Part shown: positions 16,921 to 25,410 of the stretch, piece after piece | Numbering within the stretch: position 1 is the stretch's first letter | How the letters are laid out: every line of letters begins with the position of its first letter | DNA from: JAILZP01 sp037444185 | GTDB taxonomy: Bacteria > Bacillota > Desulfotomaculia > Desulfotomaculales > Desulfocucumaceae | DNA: 53,538 bases | NCBI GenBank assembly: GCA_037444185.1 | Contig: JBBIMW010000015.1 | Coordinates: 1 to 53,538, forward strand | Reading direction: 5' to 3' | Notes under the pieces: generated by a model | Seen by the model: the letters and a program-made list of their open reading frames with translations, nothing else | Told to the model about the DNA's origin: nothing | Database searches by the model: none | Made by a program: the position numbers and the translations under genes

Positions 16921-18135
16921 ATGCTGATTGTGCAAAAGTACGGGGGCAGCTCGGTGGCCGATGCCCAGAGCATCAAAAGAGTGGCCGGAAGGGTAGCCGG
17001 GGTTAAGAATGACGGGCACGATGTGGTGGTGGTGGTGTCGGCCATGGGGGACACCACCGACGAGCTGATTGATCTGGTAAAAAGCGTATCCAGCCACCCG
17101 GAGGAGAGGGAAATGGACATGATCCTTTCCACCGGCGAACAGGTGTCCATTGCGCTGCTGGCCATGGCGGTGGGGGACCTTGGCCTGGAGGCCATCTCCA
17201 TGACCGGCCCCCAGGCCGGAATATACACCGACAGCGTGCACACAAAGGCCAGAATAACGGAAATACGCTGCGAAAGGGTCAGGGAGGAGATTGATGCGGG
17301 CAAAGTGGTGATAGTGGCCGGATTTCAAGGCATGAACGGCACCGGTGACATAACCACCCTGGGCCGCGGCGGTTCCGACACCACGGCGGTGGCCCTGGCC
17401 GCGGCCCTGAAAGCCGACCTTTGCGAAATATACACCGACGTGGACGGAGTGTACACATCAGACCCCCGGGTGGTCAAAAACGCCAGGAAGCTGGAGAGCA
17501 TATCCTACGATGAAATGCTGGAGTTGGCCCACCTGGGGGCGGTGGTGCTGCACCCCAGGTCCGTGGAGTGCGCCAAAATCCACGCCATACCGATACACGT
17601 CAGGAACAGCTTCAATCATAACCCCGGCACAATAGTCAAGGAGGCAAGCGACATGGAAAAAACCATGGTGGTGACCGGCGTCGCCCACGATCTGAACGTA
17701 GCCAGAATAGGCATATTCGACGTGCCCGACAGGCCCGGAACCGCCTGGAGGCTGTTTAGGGCCATGGCCGAAGAACATATAAATGTGGATATGATCATTC
17801 AGAGCTTCATGCGGAACGGCGTAAACGACATAGCCTTCACCGTGGCCAAGACCGACCTCCGGAAGGCCCTTCCGGTGCTGGAGAGAATAAAGGACGAAGT
17901 GGGTTTCTCCGGTTACACATGGGACGACGGTGTCGCCAAGGTTTCCGTGGTGGGCGCCGGCATGGCCACAAATCCCGGCGTGGCCGCCAGGATGTTCGGG
18001 GCCCTGGCCTCCAAAAATATAAACCTGGAGATGATCAGCACCTCGGAAATAAGAATTTCGTGCGTAATAAAGGCCGAACAGGCGCCGGAGGCCGTCAACG
18101 CCCTGCACAACACCTTCGGCCTGGGAGACTGTTGA
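16921..18135 (+). CDS. lysC: aspartate kinase
   Basis: Aspartate kinase makes aspartyl phosphate, the first step to lysine, threonine and methionine. The 404-residue single-polypeptide form starts MLIVQKYGGSSVADAQSIK, contains FQGMNGTGDITTLGRGGSDT and EIYTDVDGVYTSDPR, and ends with two ACT domains (about 265-400). The frame is open upstream to 16804, inside thrB, but ATG 16921 follows AGAAAGGA and fits the family. This form is usually inhibited by lysine and/or threonine. Confidence 0.96.
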   Translation: MLIVQKYGGSSVADAQSIKRVAGRVAGVKNDGHDVVVVVSAMGDTTDELIDLVKSVSSHPEEREMDMILSTGEQVSIALLAMAVGDLGLEAISMTGPQAGIYTDSVHTKARITEIRCERVREEIDAGKVVIVAGFQGMNGTGDITTLGRGGSDTTAVALAAALKADLCEIYTDVDGVYTSDPRVVKNARKLESISYDEMLELAHLGAVVLHPRSVECAKIHAIPIHVRNSFNHNPGTIVKEASDMEKTMVVTGVAHDLNVARIGIFDVPDRPGTAWRLFRAMAEEHINVDMIIQSFMRNGVNDIAFTVAKTDLRKALPVLERIKDEVGFSGYTWDDGVAKVSVVGAGMATNPGVAARMFGALASKNINLEMISTSEIRISCVIKAEQAPEAVNALHNTFGLGDC

Positions 18136-18175
18136 CCATCATAGCACTACTCAGTTAGTGCACATGCCAGCACGC

Positions 18176-19396
18176 TCACACCGGCCCGCCGATTCTGTCT
18201 CCTGACAGAAACATCCCCATCAAATCGTGCCCCCGCTCCACAAACAGGCCACCGGCGGCGGCCTCCTCGCAGTATGTGGCGCCCGGACTGTTCAGCGGCC
18301 CTTGGGAATCGTAAATCACAAAGGGCACCGGGTCCGGTGTGTGGGTCATCAGTGACAGGGGAGTGGGGTGATCCGGCAAAACCATTATTCTGTACCGGTC
18401 AAATTCCACCATCTGCTCCATCAGGGGCCCCAGCACCCGCCGGTCGATCTCCTCGATGGCCCGCACCTTTATTTCGGTGTTTCCCTGGTGGCCCGCCTCG
18501 TCCGGGGCCTCGATGTGGAGGTAGACCAGGCCGGCCCCCCGCCTGAGGGCGTCCATGGCCGCCGAGGCCTTCCCCTCGAAGTTGGTGTGTATGTTCCCGG
18601 TGGCACCCTCCACCTCCAGCACTGACATGCCGGCACAGATGCCTATCCCCTTGATCAAATCCACTGCGGAAATGACGGCCCCCTCAATGCCGTACCGGTC
18701 ACTGAACTTCTCCAGGCTGGGGCTTTTGCCCTGGCCCCAGAACCACACCGAGTCCGCCGGCCTGATTCCCGGATGCCGGGTGTTGGCGGGGTGGCTTTTA
18801 AGAAACGGATGGCTTTCTTTCATCACCGCAAGGAGCACGTCGCCACCCTCACCCCGGGGAAGGTAAAGGCCGATTTTTTTGCCCGTAATGTCATGGGGCG
18901 GCGTCAAAAAGGCGCCATCGGCCCCCCCCCTCCACACCATCAGGTGGCGGTAGCTGACACCGGGGTAAAAATCCATTCCATCCCTCTTCAGAAACCGGGC
19001 CAGATCCCCAATCAGCACCGCCGCCCGTTCGGATTTTATCTCGCCGGCACTGTAATCCACCATGGTTTTATCCTCATATTCAGGACCGCCGGACAGTGTC
19101 ACCAGGTTGCAGCGGAAGGCCACATCGCTTTCCCCCAGCTTCACCCCCATGCTCACCGCTTCCAGCGGCGCCCTGCCGGTATAACAAGTGGCCGGATCGT
19201 ACCCCATCACACTGAGATTGGCCACATCACTGCCCGGAGGGAAACCTTCGGGGACAGTCCTGACCAGCCCCATGGCCCCTTTCCGGGCCAGCCGGTCCAT
19301 ATTGGGGGTCCTGGCGTACTGCAGCGGCGTCAGCCCCCCCAGTTCCGCCCGCCCGTAGTCGGCCATGCCGTCTCCCAAAATCACGATATATTTCAT
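18176..19396 (-). CDS. cofactor-independent phosphoglycerate mutase-like enzyme
   Basis: Alkaline-phosphatase-superfamily protein of 406 residues with KYIVILGDGMADY (metal ligand Asp), GSDVANLSVMGYDP (the Ser-containing metal site) and LPDHPTPLSLMTHTPDPVPF. This is the archaeal-type ApgM group, which in bacteria often lies beside homoserine and threonine genes, as here (convergent with lysC, 40 bases apart). A role with phosphorylated amino acids rather than glycolysis has been suggested by such context, but only the mutase-type fold can be claimed. ATG at 19396 has GGAGGAA 10 bases upstream; a longer frame to 19435 has no such site. Confidence 0.88.
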   Translation of the reverse strand: MKYIVILGDGMADYGRAELGGLTPLQYARTPNMDRLARKGAMGLVRTVPEGFPPGSDVANLSVMGYDPATCYTGRAPLEAVSMGVKLGESDVAFRCNLVTLSGGPEYEDKTMVDYSAGEIKSERAAVLIGDLARFLKRDGMDFYPGVSYRHLMVWRGGADGAFLTPPHDITGKKIGLYLPRGEGGDVLLAVMKESHPFLKSHPANTRHPGIRPADSVWFWGQGKSPSLEKFSDRYGIEGAVISAVDLIKGIGICAGMSVLEVEGATGNIHTNFEGKASAAMDALRRGAGLVYLHIEAPDEAGHQGNTEIKVRAIEEIDRRVLGPLMEQMVEFDRYRIMVLPDHPTPLSLMTHTPDPVPFVIYDSQGPLNSPGATYCEEAAAGGLFVERGHDLMGMFLSGDRIGGPV

Positions 19397-19476
19397 AGCC
19401 TGCCGATTCCTCCGCAAAAAGATTGTCCCGGTCAAATTATTCTATGCCGCCACCGCCATATCCTGCCCTGAAAACA

Positions 19477-19496
19477 GTTTATACTGCATTCCTTAT
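19477..19496. repeat. 20-bp dispersed motif, copy 2
   Basis: Matches 10912-10931 at 19 of 20 bases. It lies in the divergent gap between the phosphoglycerate-mutase-like gene and miaB. The next ~60 bases (GGAGACAGGAGAGAACTCAG and similar) are purine-rich and low in complexity, and look like a degenerate intergenic repeat. Confidence 0.5.
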
Positions 19497-19660
19497 CCTG
19501 TCGGAAGACAGAATACGGGAGACAGGAGAGAACTCAGAACCCGGAACGGGCATTCCTTTATCTGCCGGAATCCGTAAGCCGGAAGTCAAAACCTGTATCC
19601 CGCCCGAAATTGTGTGTTATAATACAGGAAAAGTTTCTTACAGCAAGAGATGGTGAACAA

Positions 19661-20998
19661 TTGAAATACTACCACATAGTTTCCTTCGGCTGTCAGATGA
19701 ACGATCACGACGGCGAAAAGATGCGGGGCATACTGGACTGGATGGGGTATGCCGGGACGGAAAGAATGGAAGAAGCCGATGTGCTGCTTATCAACACCTG
19801 TTGCGTCAGGGAAACGGCCGAAAACAAGGTCTACGGACTTATAGGCCGGCTGCGCAAATTAAAGGAGAAAAAGCCCGGACTGTTTATCGGCGTGGGAGGA
19901 TGCATGACCCAGGTGGAGGATACCGCCAACCACATTAAAAAACGGTATCCGTATATAGACCTGGTCTTCGGCACCGGCAACCTTCATCGCCTGCCGGAAT
20001 TAATCGAAGGAGCGGTCCCCGGCCACGGGCCGCTGATCAGCCTGTGCTCCCCGGAAGGAATTCAGGAGGGGATCCCCGCCAAAAGACAAAGCGGCCTTAA
20101 AGCCTGGGTTCCTGTCATATACGGGTGCAACAATTTCTGCACATACTGCATAGTCCCCCACGTGCGGGGAAGGGAAAGGAGCCGCAGGCCCGAAGACATT
20201 ATAAAAGAAGTAAAGGACCTGGCTGCCGCGGGATACAAAGAGGTGACCCTGCTGGGGCAAAATGTGAACTCCTACGGCAGGGACCTGAATGAAAAGTACG
20301 GTTTCGCCGAATTGCTATATGATCTGGACAGTATCGATGGCCTGTCCAGGATCCGTTTCATGACCTCCCACCCGAGGGACTTCACCGGACGGCTGATAAA
20401 AGCCGTCAAGGAGTGCGATAAGGTCTGCGAGCATTTCCACATCCCGGTGCAATCGGGCAGTGACAGAATACTGAAGGCCATGCACCGGGGATACGACCGC
20501 CGCTATTATCTGGATCTGATTGACGGGATAAGAAGTGAAATTCCCGGCGCCTCCATAACATCGGACATAATGGTGGGCTTTCCCGGGGAAACCGGGGAAG
20601 ACTTCCTGGACACCATGGACGTGGTGGAAAGGGTGCGCTACGACGCCGCCTTCACCTTTATATACAACAGGCGCAGGGGTACGCCGGCCGGGGGGATGCC
20701 CGGACAGGTCCCGGAAAAGGAAAAGACCAAAAGAATAGAAGCCCTTATCAAAAGACAAAATGAAATTACCATGGAAAAAAACATGGAAGAACTGGGGCTA
20801 ATCCACCGGGTGCTGGTGGAAGGGCCCGGCAAAACCAGCCCGGAACTGGTGGGCGGCCGGACCAGGACCAACAAAATGGTGTTCCTGCCGGGCGATGAGG
20901 GGGACACCGGCAGGGAATTCCGCGTGAGAATCGTGGGAGGGGCCCTGACATATCTTGAGGGTGAAAAACTGAACGCCGCCAGTTGCCCCTGCGTTTAA
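19661..20998 (+). CDS. miaB: tRNA-2-methylthio-N6-dimethylallyladenosine synthase MiaB
   Basis: MiaB is a radical-SAM methylthiotransferase converting i6A37 to ms2i6A37 in tRNA, acting after MiaA encoded in the same cluster. The 445-residue protein has an N-terminal UPF0004 domain with three Cys (SFGCQMN, NTCCVRE, GGCMTQ), the radical-SAM motif CNNFCTYC, and a C-terminal TRAM domain. An in-frame start at 19610 exists; TTG 19661 is chosen because it matches the family N-terminus (KYYHIVSFGCQMN). Confidence 0.94.
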   Translation: MKYYHIVSFGCQMNDHDGEKMRGILDWMGYAGTERMEEADVLLINTCCVRETAENKVYGLIGRLRKLKEKKPGLFIGVGGCMTQVEDTANHIKKRYPYIDLVFGTGNLHRLPELIEGAVPGHGPLISLCSPEGIQEGIPAKRQSGLKAWVPVIYGCNNFCTYCIVPHVRGRERSRRPEDIIKEVKDLAAAGYKEVTLLGQNVNSYGRDLNEKYGFAELLYDLDSIDGLSRIRFMTSHPRDFTGRLIKAVKECDKVCEHFHIPVQSGSDRILKAMHRGYDRRYYLDLIDGIRSEIPGASITSDIMVGFPGETGEDFLDTMDVVERVRYDAAFTFIYNRRRGTPAGGMPGQVPEKEKTKRIEALIKRQNEITMEKNMEELGLIHRVLVEGPGKTSPELVGGRTRTNKMVFLPGDEGDTGREFRVRIVGGALTYLEGEKLNAASCPCV

Positions 20999-21058
20999 GG
21001 GGGTTTTCCCTTTTCCGGGAATGCGATTGTAATATAATGTACCGGAGGAGGGCCGGCA

Positions 21059-23701
21059 GTGAGCTACACCCCGATGATCAACCAATACCTGGAAATAAAA
21101 AAACAGCACAATGACGCCATACTTTTTTTTCGTCTCGGTGATTTTTACGAGATGTTTTTCGAAGACGCCGTCACCGCGTCGGCGGCGCTTGAAATAACCC
21201 TCACCGGCAGAGATGCCGGACAGCCGGAAAGGGTGCCCATGTGCGGAGTGCCTTACCATGCGGCGGAAACATACATCGCCCGGCTGATCCAAAAAGGATT
21301 CAAAGTTGCCATCTGCGAGCAGGTGGAAGACCCGTCCACGGCCAGGGGAATCGTTAGAAGGGAAGTGGTGCGGGTCGTAACTCCGGGAACGGTGATGGAA
21401 AGCACATCCCTGGACGAAAAAAGCCACAACTACCTGGTTTCCATCGCCGAAGGCGGAGGTGATTACGGCTTTGCCCTGGCCGACATCTCCACCGGGCTTT
21501 TGCAGTGCACCCAGTTTTCCGGCCCCGGCGGAAAATCTCTGCTGATGGACGAGCTGGTCAGGCTGAGCCCGGCCGAAGTGCTGGTTCCCAGGACGCTGGG
21601 AGGCAGTCCGCTGCCGGACGAAATAAAAACCCTTCTCCCCACAGTTGTTTCGCTGTGGGACGACCAGTATTTCACCATGGAAAAAAGTGCCCGGAAGCTT
21701 GACGATGTACTGGGAAACCGGTGGCGTGAAGCCCTCCGGGGCCACCCCTTGGCCGCCGCCGCCTCGGGATCCCTGCTGTGGTACATGCAGGAAACCCAAA
21801 AGAAGAATGCCGGACAGATAAAAAATATAACCCTGTACTCGAGCACCCAGTTCCTGATGATGGACCGGGCCACCAGAAAAAATCTGGAGCTGACCTCCTC
21901 CATCCGGGACGGCGGAACCTGGGGGACACTAATCTGGGTTCTGGACAACACAAAGACCTCCATGGGCGGAAGACTGTTGAAAACCTGGATAGACCAGCCC
22001 CTCACCGATCCCGCCGCCATCAACCACAGGCTGGACGGCGTGGAAGAACTTAAAAACAGCACCGTTATGAGACATGACCTAAAAAGGTTGCTGGCCGGAA
22101 TTTACGACCTGGACCGGCTGGCTTCCAGGGCCGTCTTCGGCACGGCCAACGCCAGGGATCTTCTGGCCCTGAAAAACTCCCTGCGGATAATCCCATCCCT
22201 GACAAAAACGCTGGAGGGGGTGAAATCCTCCGTCCTCCTGAAGGCCGCCGCCGGCCTGGACCCGCTTTCCGACATATGCGGCCTTATTGAGGAATCCATT
22301 GCCGGGGAGCCCCCGGCCGCAGTCCGGGACGGCAATATAATCAGGGACGGGTACAGTCCGGAAGTGGACAGGCTCCGGAGCGTGCAGCGGGAAGGCAGGA
22401 CCTGGCTAGTCGGTCTGGAGGCCGGGGAAAGGGAGAGTACAGGCATAAAGTCTCTCAAAGTAGGGTTCAACAAGGTTTTCGGTTATTACCTCGAGGTCAC
22501 CAAGGCCAATCTGAACCTGGTGCCTTCTTATTTTATAAGAAAGCAGACCCTGGCCAACGCAGAACGGTACATCACCCCCAAACTGAAAGAATTGGAGGAA
22601 CTGATACTGTCCGCCGGAGACAGGCTGATACAGTTGGAATATAGCATCTTCAGCGAAATAAGGGAAAAAGTGGCCGGCGCCGTGGACAGGATCCAAAAAA
22701 CCGCAAGGGCGGTGGCCCTGGTGGATGCAATTCTTTCACTTGCCGCCACGGCCGTAGAGGAAAATTACATCCGGCCTAGAATTCTTAGTGATAAAGAAAT
22801 CTTTATCAAAGACGGCCGTCATCCGGTAATTGAGAAGGTGCTCGGTTCAGGCCGGTTCGTTCCCAACGATACCGCATTAAACGGTTCAAACAATGTAATG
22901 CTGATTACCGGCCCCAACATGGCCGGCAAGAGCACATATATGCGCCAGGTGGCCCTGCTGGTGCTGATGGCCCAGATGGGAAGCTTCATTCCCGCCCGGG
23001 AAGCGGGAATAGGCATCGCCGACAGAATTTTTACCCGTATAGGGGCGGCCGACTACTTGGCCGAAGGACAGAGCACCTTCATGGTGGAGATGACGGAGTG
23101 CAGGAAAATACTGTCCGGGGCCACCGGCAGGAGCCTGGTGCTGATGGACGAAGTGGGCAGGGGGACCAGCACCTTTGACGGGATCAGCATCGCCAGGGCA
23201 CTGGTTGAGTATATTGTCAGTCATCTGAACTCCCGGACCCTTTTCTCCACACACTATCACGAGCTCACCGACCTGGAGTCCCTGCCGGGGGTCGGGAACT
23301 ACACCATCACGGTTAAAGAGCAGGACCAGGACATAATTTTTTTAAGAAAATTGATTCCGGGAAAGGCCGACAGGAGCTACGGCATACACGTGGCCGCCCT
23401 GGCCGGACTGCCGGCCCCGGTTATTGAGCGGGCCCGGGAAATACTGTCCGGATTGGAACATTCAAATACCGCTTTTTCCGGCACGGCCGTCCCGGCCGGC
23501 AGCCGCTGCGGGGAATGCCCGGTGAAGCACCCCTGCTGTGATGGCAACCGGGAGAGCATCGTCGGCCGTCTCAAGAGCCTGGACATATCAAGCACCACGC
23601 CGCTTGAAGCGCTTAATTTTCTGGCAGAACTGCAGGCCAGAGTAAACAATTGCCGTCTGCCGGCATTTGTAAAGATAAAAGAAAAAACATCCAATTCCTG
23701 A
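21059..23701 (+). CDS. mutS: DNA mismatch repair protein MutS
   Basis: MutS recognises mispairs and recruits MutL. The 880-residue protein shows the mismatch-binding FYEMF motif near residue 37, lever and clamp domains, the Walker A loop GPNMAGKSTYMRQ (about 618-630), Walker B LVLMDEVGRGTSTFDG (about 693-708) and THYHEL. The GTG start at 21059 follows GGAGGAGGG. The next gene starts 20 bases after its stop. Confidence 0.97.
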   Translation: MSYTPMINQYLEIKKQHNDAILFFRLGDFYEMFFEDAVTASAALEITLTGRDAGQPERVPMCGVPYHAAETYIARLIQKGFKVAICEQVEDPSTARGIVRREVVRVVTPGTVMESTSLDEKSHNYLVSIAEGGGDYGFALADISTGLLQCTQFSGPGGKSLLMDELVRLSPAEVLVPRTLGGSPLPDEIKTLLPTVVSLWDDQYFTMEKSARKLDDVLGNRWREALRGHPLAAAASGSLLWYMQETQKKNAGQIKNITLYSSTQFLMMDRATRKNLELTSSIRDGGTWGTLIWVLDNTKTSMGGRLLKTWIDQPLTDPAAINHRLDGVEELKNSTVMRHDLKRLLAGIYDLDRLASRAVFGTANARDLLALKNSLRIIPSLTKTLEGVKSSVLLKAAAGLDPLSDICGLIEESIAGEPPAAVRDGNIIRDGYSPEVDRLRSVQREGRTWLVGLEAGERESTGIKSLKVGFNKVFGYYLEVTKANLNLVPSYFIRKQTLANAERYITPKLKELEELILSAGDRLIQLEYSIFSEIREKVAGAVDRIQKTARAVALVDAILSLAATAVEENYIRPRILSDKEIFIKDGRHPVIEKVLGSGRFVPNDTALNGSNNVMLITGPNMAGKSTYMRQVALLVLMAQMGSFIPAREAGIGIADRIFTRIGAADYLAEGQSTFMVEMTECRKILSGATGRSLVLMDEVGRGTSTFDGISIARALVEYIVSHLNSRTLFSTHYHELTDLESLPGVGNYTITVKEQDQDIIFLRKLIPGKADRSYGIHVAALAGLPAPVIERAREILSGLEHSNTAFSGTAVPAGSRCGECPVKHPCCDGNRESIVGRLKSLDISSTTPLEALNFLAELQARVNNCRLPAFVKIKEKTSNS

Positions 23702-23721
23702 GGTTCGGGGAGGTGTGCGGG

Positions 23722-25410
23722 TTGTATATAGGTCTTGATGTGGGGGGAACATTCACTGACGCCGTACTGCTGGAAAAGGGGCAGGTAAGTGCCTGGACCA
23801 AGGTTCCCACCAGGCGGGAGCTGCTGACATCCCTGCTGGAGGCCTTTGACAACATTATGGCCGGGGTTGGTGCCGAAATGGTCGACCGGGTGGTGCTGAG
23901 CACCACCATGATTACCAACCTCATTGCTGAGAAGAAGTACGACCCGGTGGGCCTGGTTCTCATTCCCGGACCGGGGCTGGACCACGATTGCTACAAGTAC
24001 TCCGCCGAAACGCACATACTGGACGGGGCCATAGATTACAGGGGCAGGGAAATCGCACCCCTGGACCACCGGCAGGTGGAAGAGGCCCTGGCCCGGATAA
24101 ACTCCATGAAATTGAAAAAAGTGGCGGTGGTGGGCAAGTTTTCGTCACGCAATAACAAGCACGAAATGGAAGTATTCGAGAAGATCCGCCGGGACAGCCC
24201 GGACTGGCATGTGGAAGTGGGCCATAAGGTGGCCGGACAGCTGAATTACCCCAGAAGAATCATGTCCACCCTGCTGACCTGCGCCACCAGGGAGAAATAT
24301 CAATATTTCACCCGGTCAGTGCTGTCCGCCCTGGAAAGCCGGGGAATAAACTGCCCGGTATATATTTTGAAAGCCGACGGCGGCACCATGCCACTGGAAA
24401 CGTCCCTGGCCACCCCCGTGGAAACGATATTCAGCGGGCCTGCAGCCAGCATCCTGGGAGTGCAGGCCCTCATACCTCCCGGAGAGACCGCCGTGGTGGT
24501 TGATATAGGCGGAACCACTTCAGACCTGGCCCTGATACTGAGCGGCCAGCCCCTCCTGTCATCAAAGGGGGCCTGTATAGACGGGCAAATGACCCACGTC
24601 AGGGCGCTGGCGGTAAAATCAGTTCCCATCGGCGGAGATAGCGTGGTGGAAAGGGTGGGGAAGGAAATTGTCATCCTCACGGAAAGGATCGGCCCGCCTT
24701 ACTGCATGGGCGGGCCGATGCCCACACCCACGGACGCACTGAAGGTGTTGAGGCTCACCAGGCTCGGAGACAGCAGAAAAGCCTGGGAGGCCATGCAGAT
24801 GCTGGGCAATCCCCTGGGTATCGAGGCCTGGGAAGTGGCTGCCAGAATTACAATGCTGGTTACGGGAATGATTACCTGCGAAATAAATAACATGTTCCGG
24901 AACTGGGAGCAGGAGCCGGCCTACCGGGTATGGGAGGTGCTGCAGAAGAGGAAGATCCGCCCCAACACCGTGGTGGGTGTGGGTGGGGCGGCCTCCGGGT
25001 TCCTCACCCAGATCGCGGCGGCCCTGGACTGCTATCCGGTCATACCCCCCTATGCCCGGGTGGCCAACGCCATTGGCGCGGCGGTGGCCAGACCCACCCT
25101 GCAGGTTAGCCTGCGGGCCGACACCGAACAGGGTATATACAGCATCCAGGAGGAAGGCTGCCAAGGCGCCATAAAGGACCGGCACTTCAGTGAAGAGAAG
25201 GCCATGGATCTGGCCACCGAGTGGCTTTGGAGGCGGGCGGAAAAATACGGCTTGAAAGACGGGCTGGGAGAAGTGGAGGTTATCCGGAAGGAAGTATACA
25301 ACATGGTCAGGGACTGGGTCACCAGCGGCAGGCTGATTGACGTGGCGGTCCAAACCAGGAGGGGAATTCTCCATTATATAGGAACGGGGGTGGCGACGAG
25401 TGAAAAATAA
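23722..25410 (+). CDS. hydantoinase/oxoprolinase (HyuA-like) family protein
   Basis: The 562-residue protein has the ASKHA ATPase-like opening YIGLDVGGTFTDAVLLEKG and the second phosphate loop VVVDIGGTTSDLAL, as in the ATP-dependent HyuA/OplA subunit of hydantoinases, oxoprolinases and acetone carboxylases. No HyuB partner is adjacent, so the substrate cannot be named. The frame is open into the end of mutS (23650); TTG 23722 was chosen because GGGGAGG ends 8 bases upstream. It is coupled to the histone-deacetylase-like gene by an 11-base overlap. Confidence 0.8.
   Translation: MYIGLDVGGTFTDAVLLEKGQVSAWTKVPTRRELLTSLLEAFDNIMAGVGAEMVDRVVLSTTMITNLIAEKKYDPVGLVLIPGPGLDHDCYKYSAETHILDGAIDYRGREIAPLDHRQVEEALARINSMKLKKVAVVGKFSSRNNKHEMEVFEKIRRDSPDWHVEVGHKVAGQLNYPRRIMSTLLTCATREKYQYFTRSVLSALESRGINCPVYILKADGGTMPLETSLATPVETIFSGPAASILGVQALIPPGETAVVVDIGGTTSDLALILSGQPLLSSKGACIDGQMTHVRALAVKSVPIGGDSVVERVGKEIVILTERIGPPYCMGGPMPTPTDALKVLRLTRLGDSRKAWEAMQMLGNPLGIEAWEVAARITMLVTGMITCEINNMFRNWEQEPAYRVWEVLQKRKIRPNTVVGVGGAASGFLTQIAAALDCYPVIPPYARVANAIGAAVARPTLQVSLRADTEQGIYSIQEEGCQGAIKDRHFSEEKAMDLATEWLWRRAEKYGLKDGLGEVEVIRKEVYNMVRDWVTSGRLIDVAVQTRRGILHYIGTGVATSEK

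Noticed and set aside
18144..18161. GCACTA/TAGTGC hairpin between convergent lysC and the mutase-like gene as a terminator
   Set aside because: Six weak pairs and no T tract on either strand.
19618..19623. TATAAT upstream of miaB as a promoter
   Set aside because: The -10 is perfect but no clear -35 is found 16-18 bases upstream, so it was not listed.
21033..21038. TATAAT upstream of mutS as a promoter
   Set aside because: No acceptable -35 at the proper distance; mutS is more simply read from miaB.
20798..21799. 333-codon minus-strand frame over miaB/mutS
   Set aside because: Shadow of two certain genes; no ribosome site or family resemblance.
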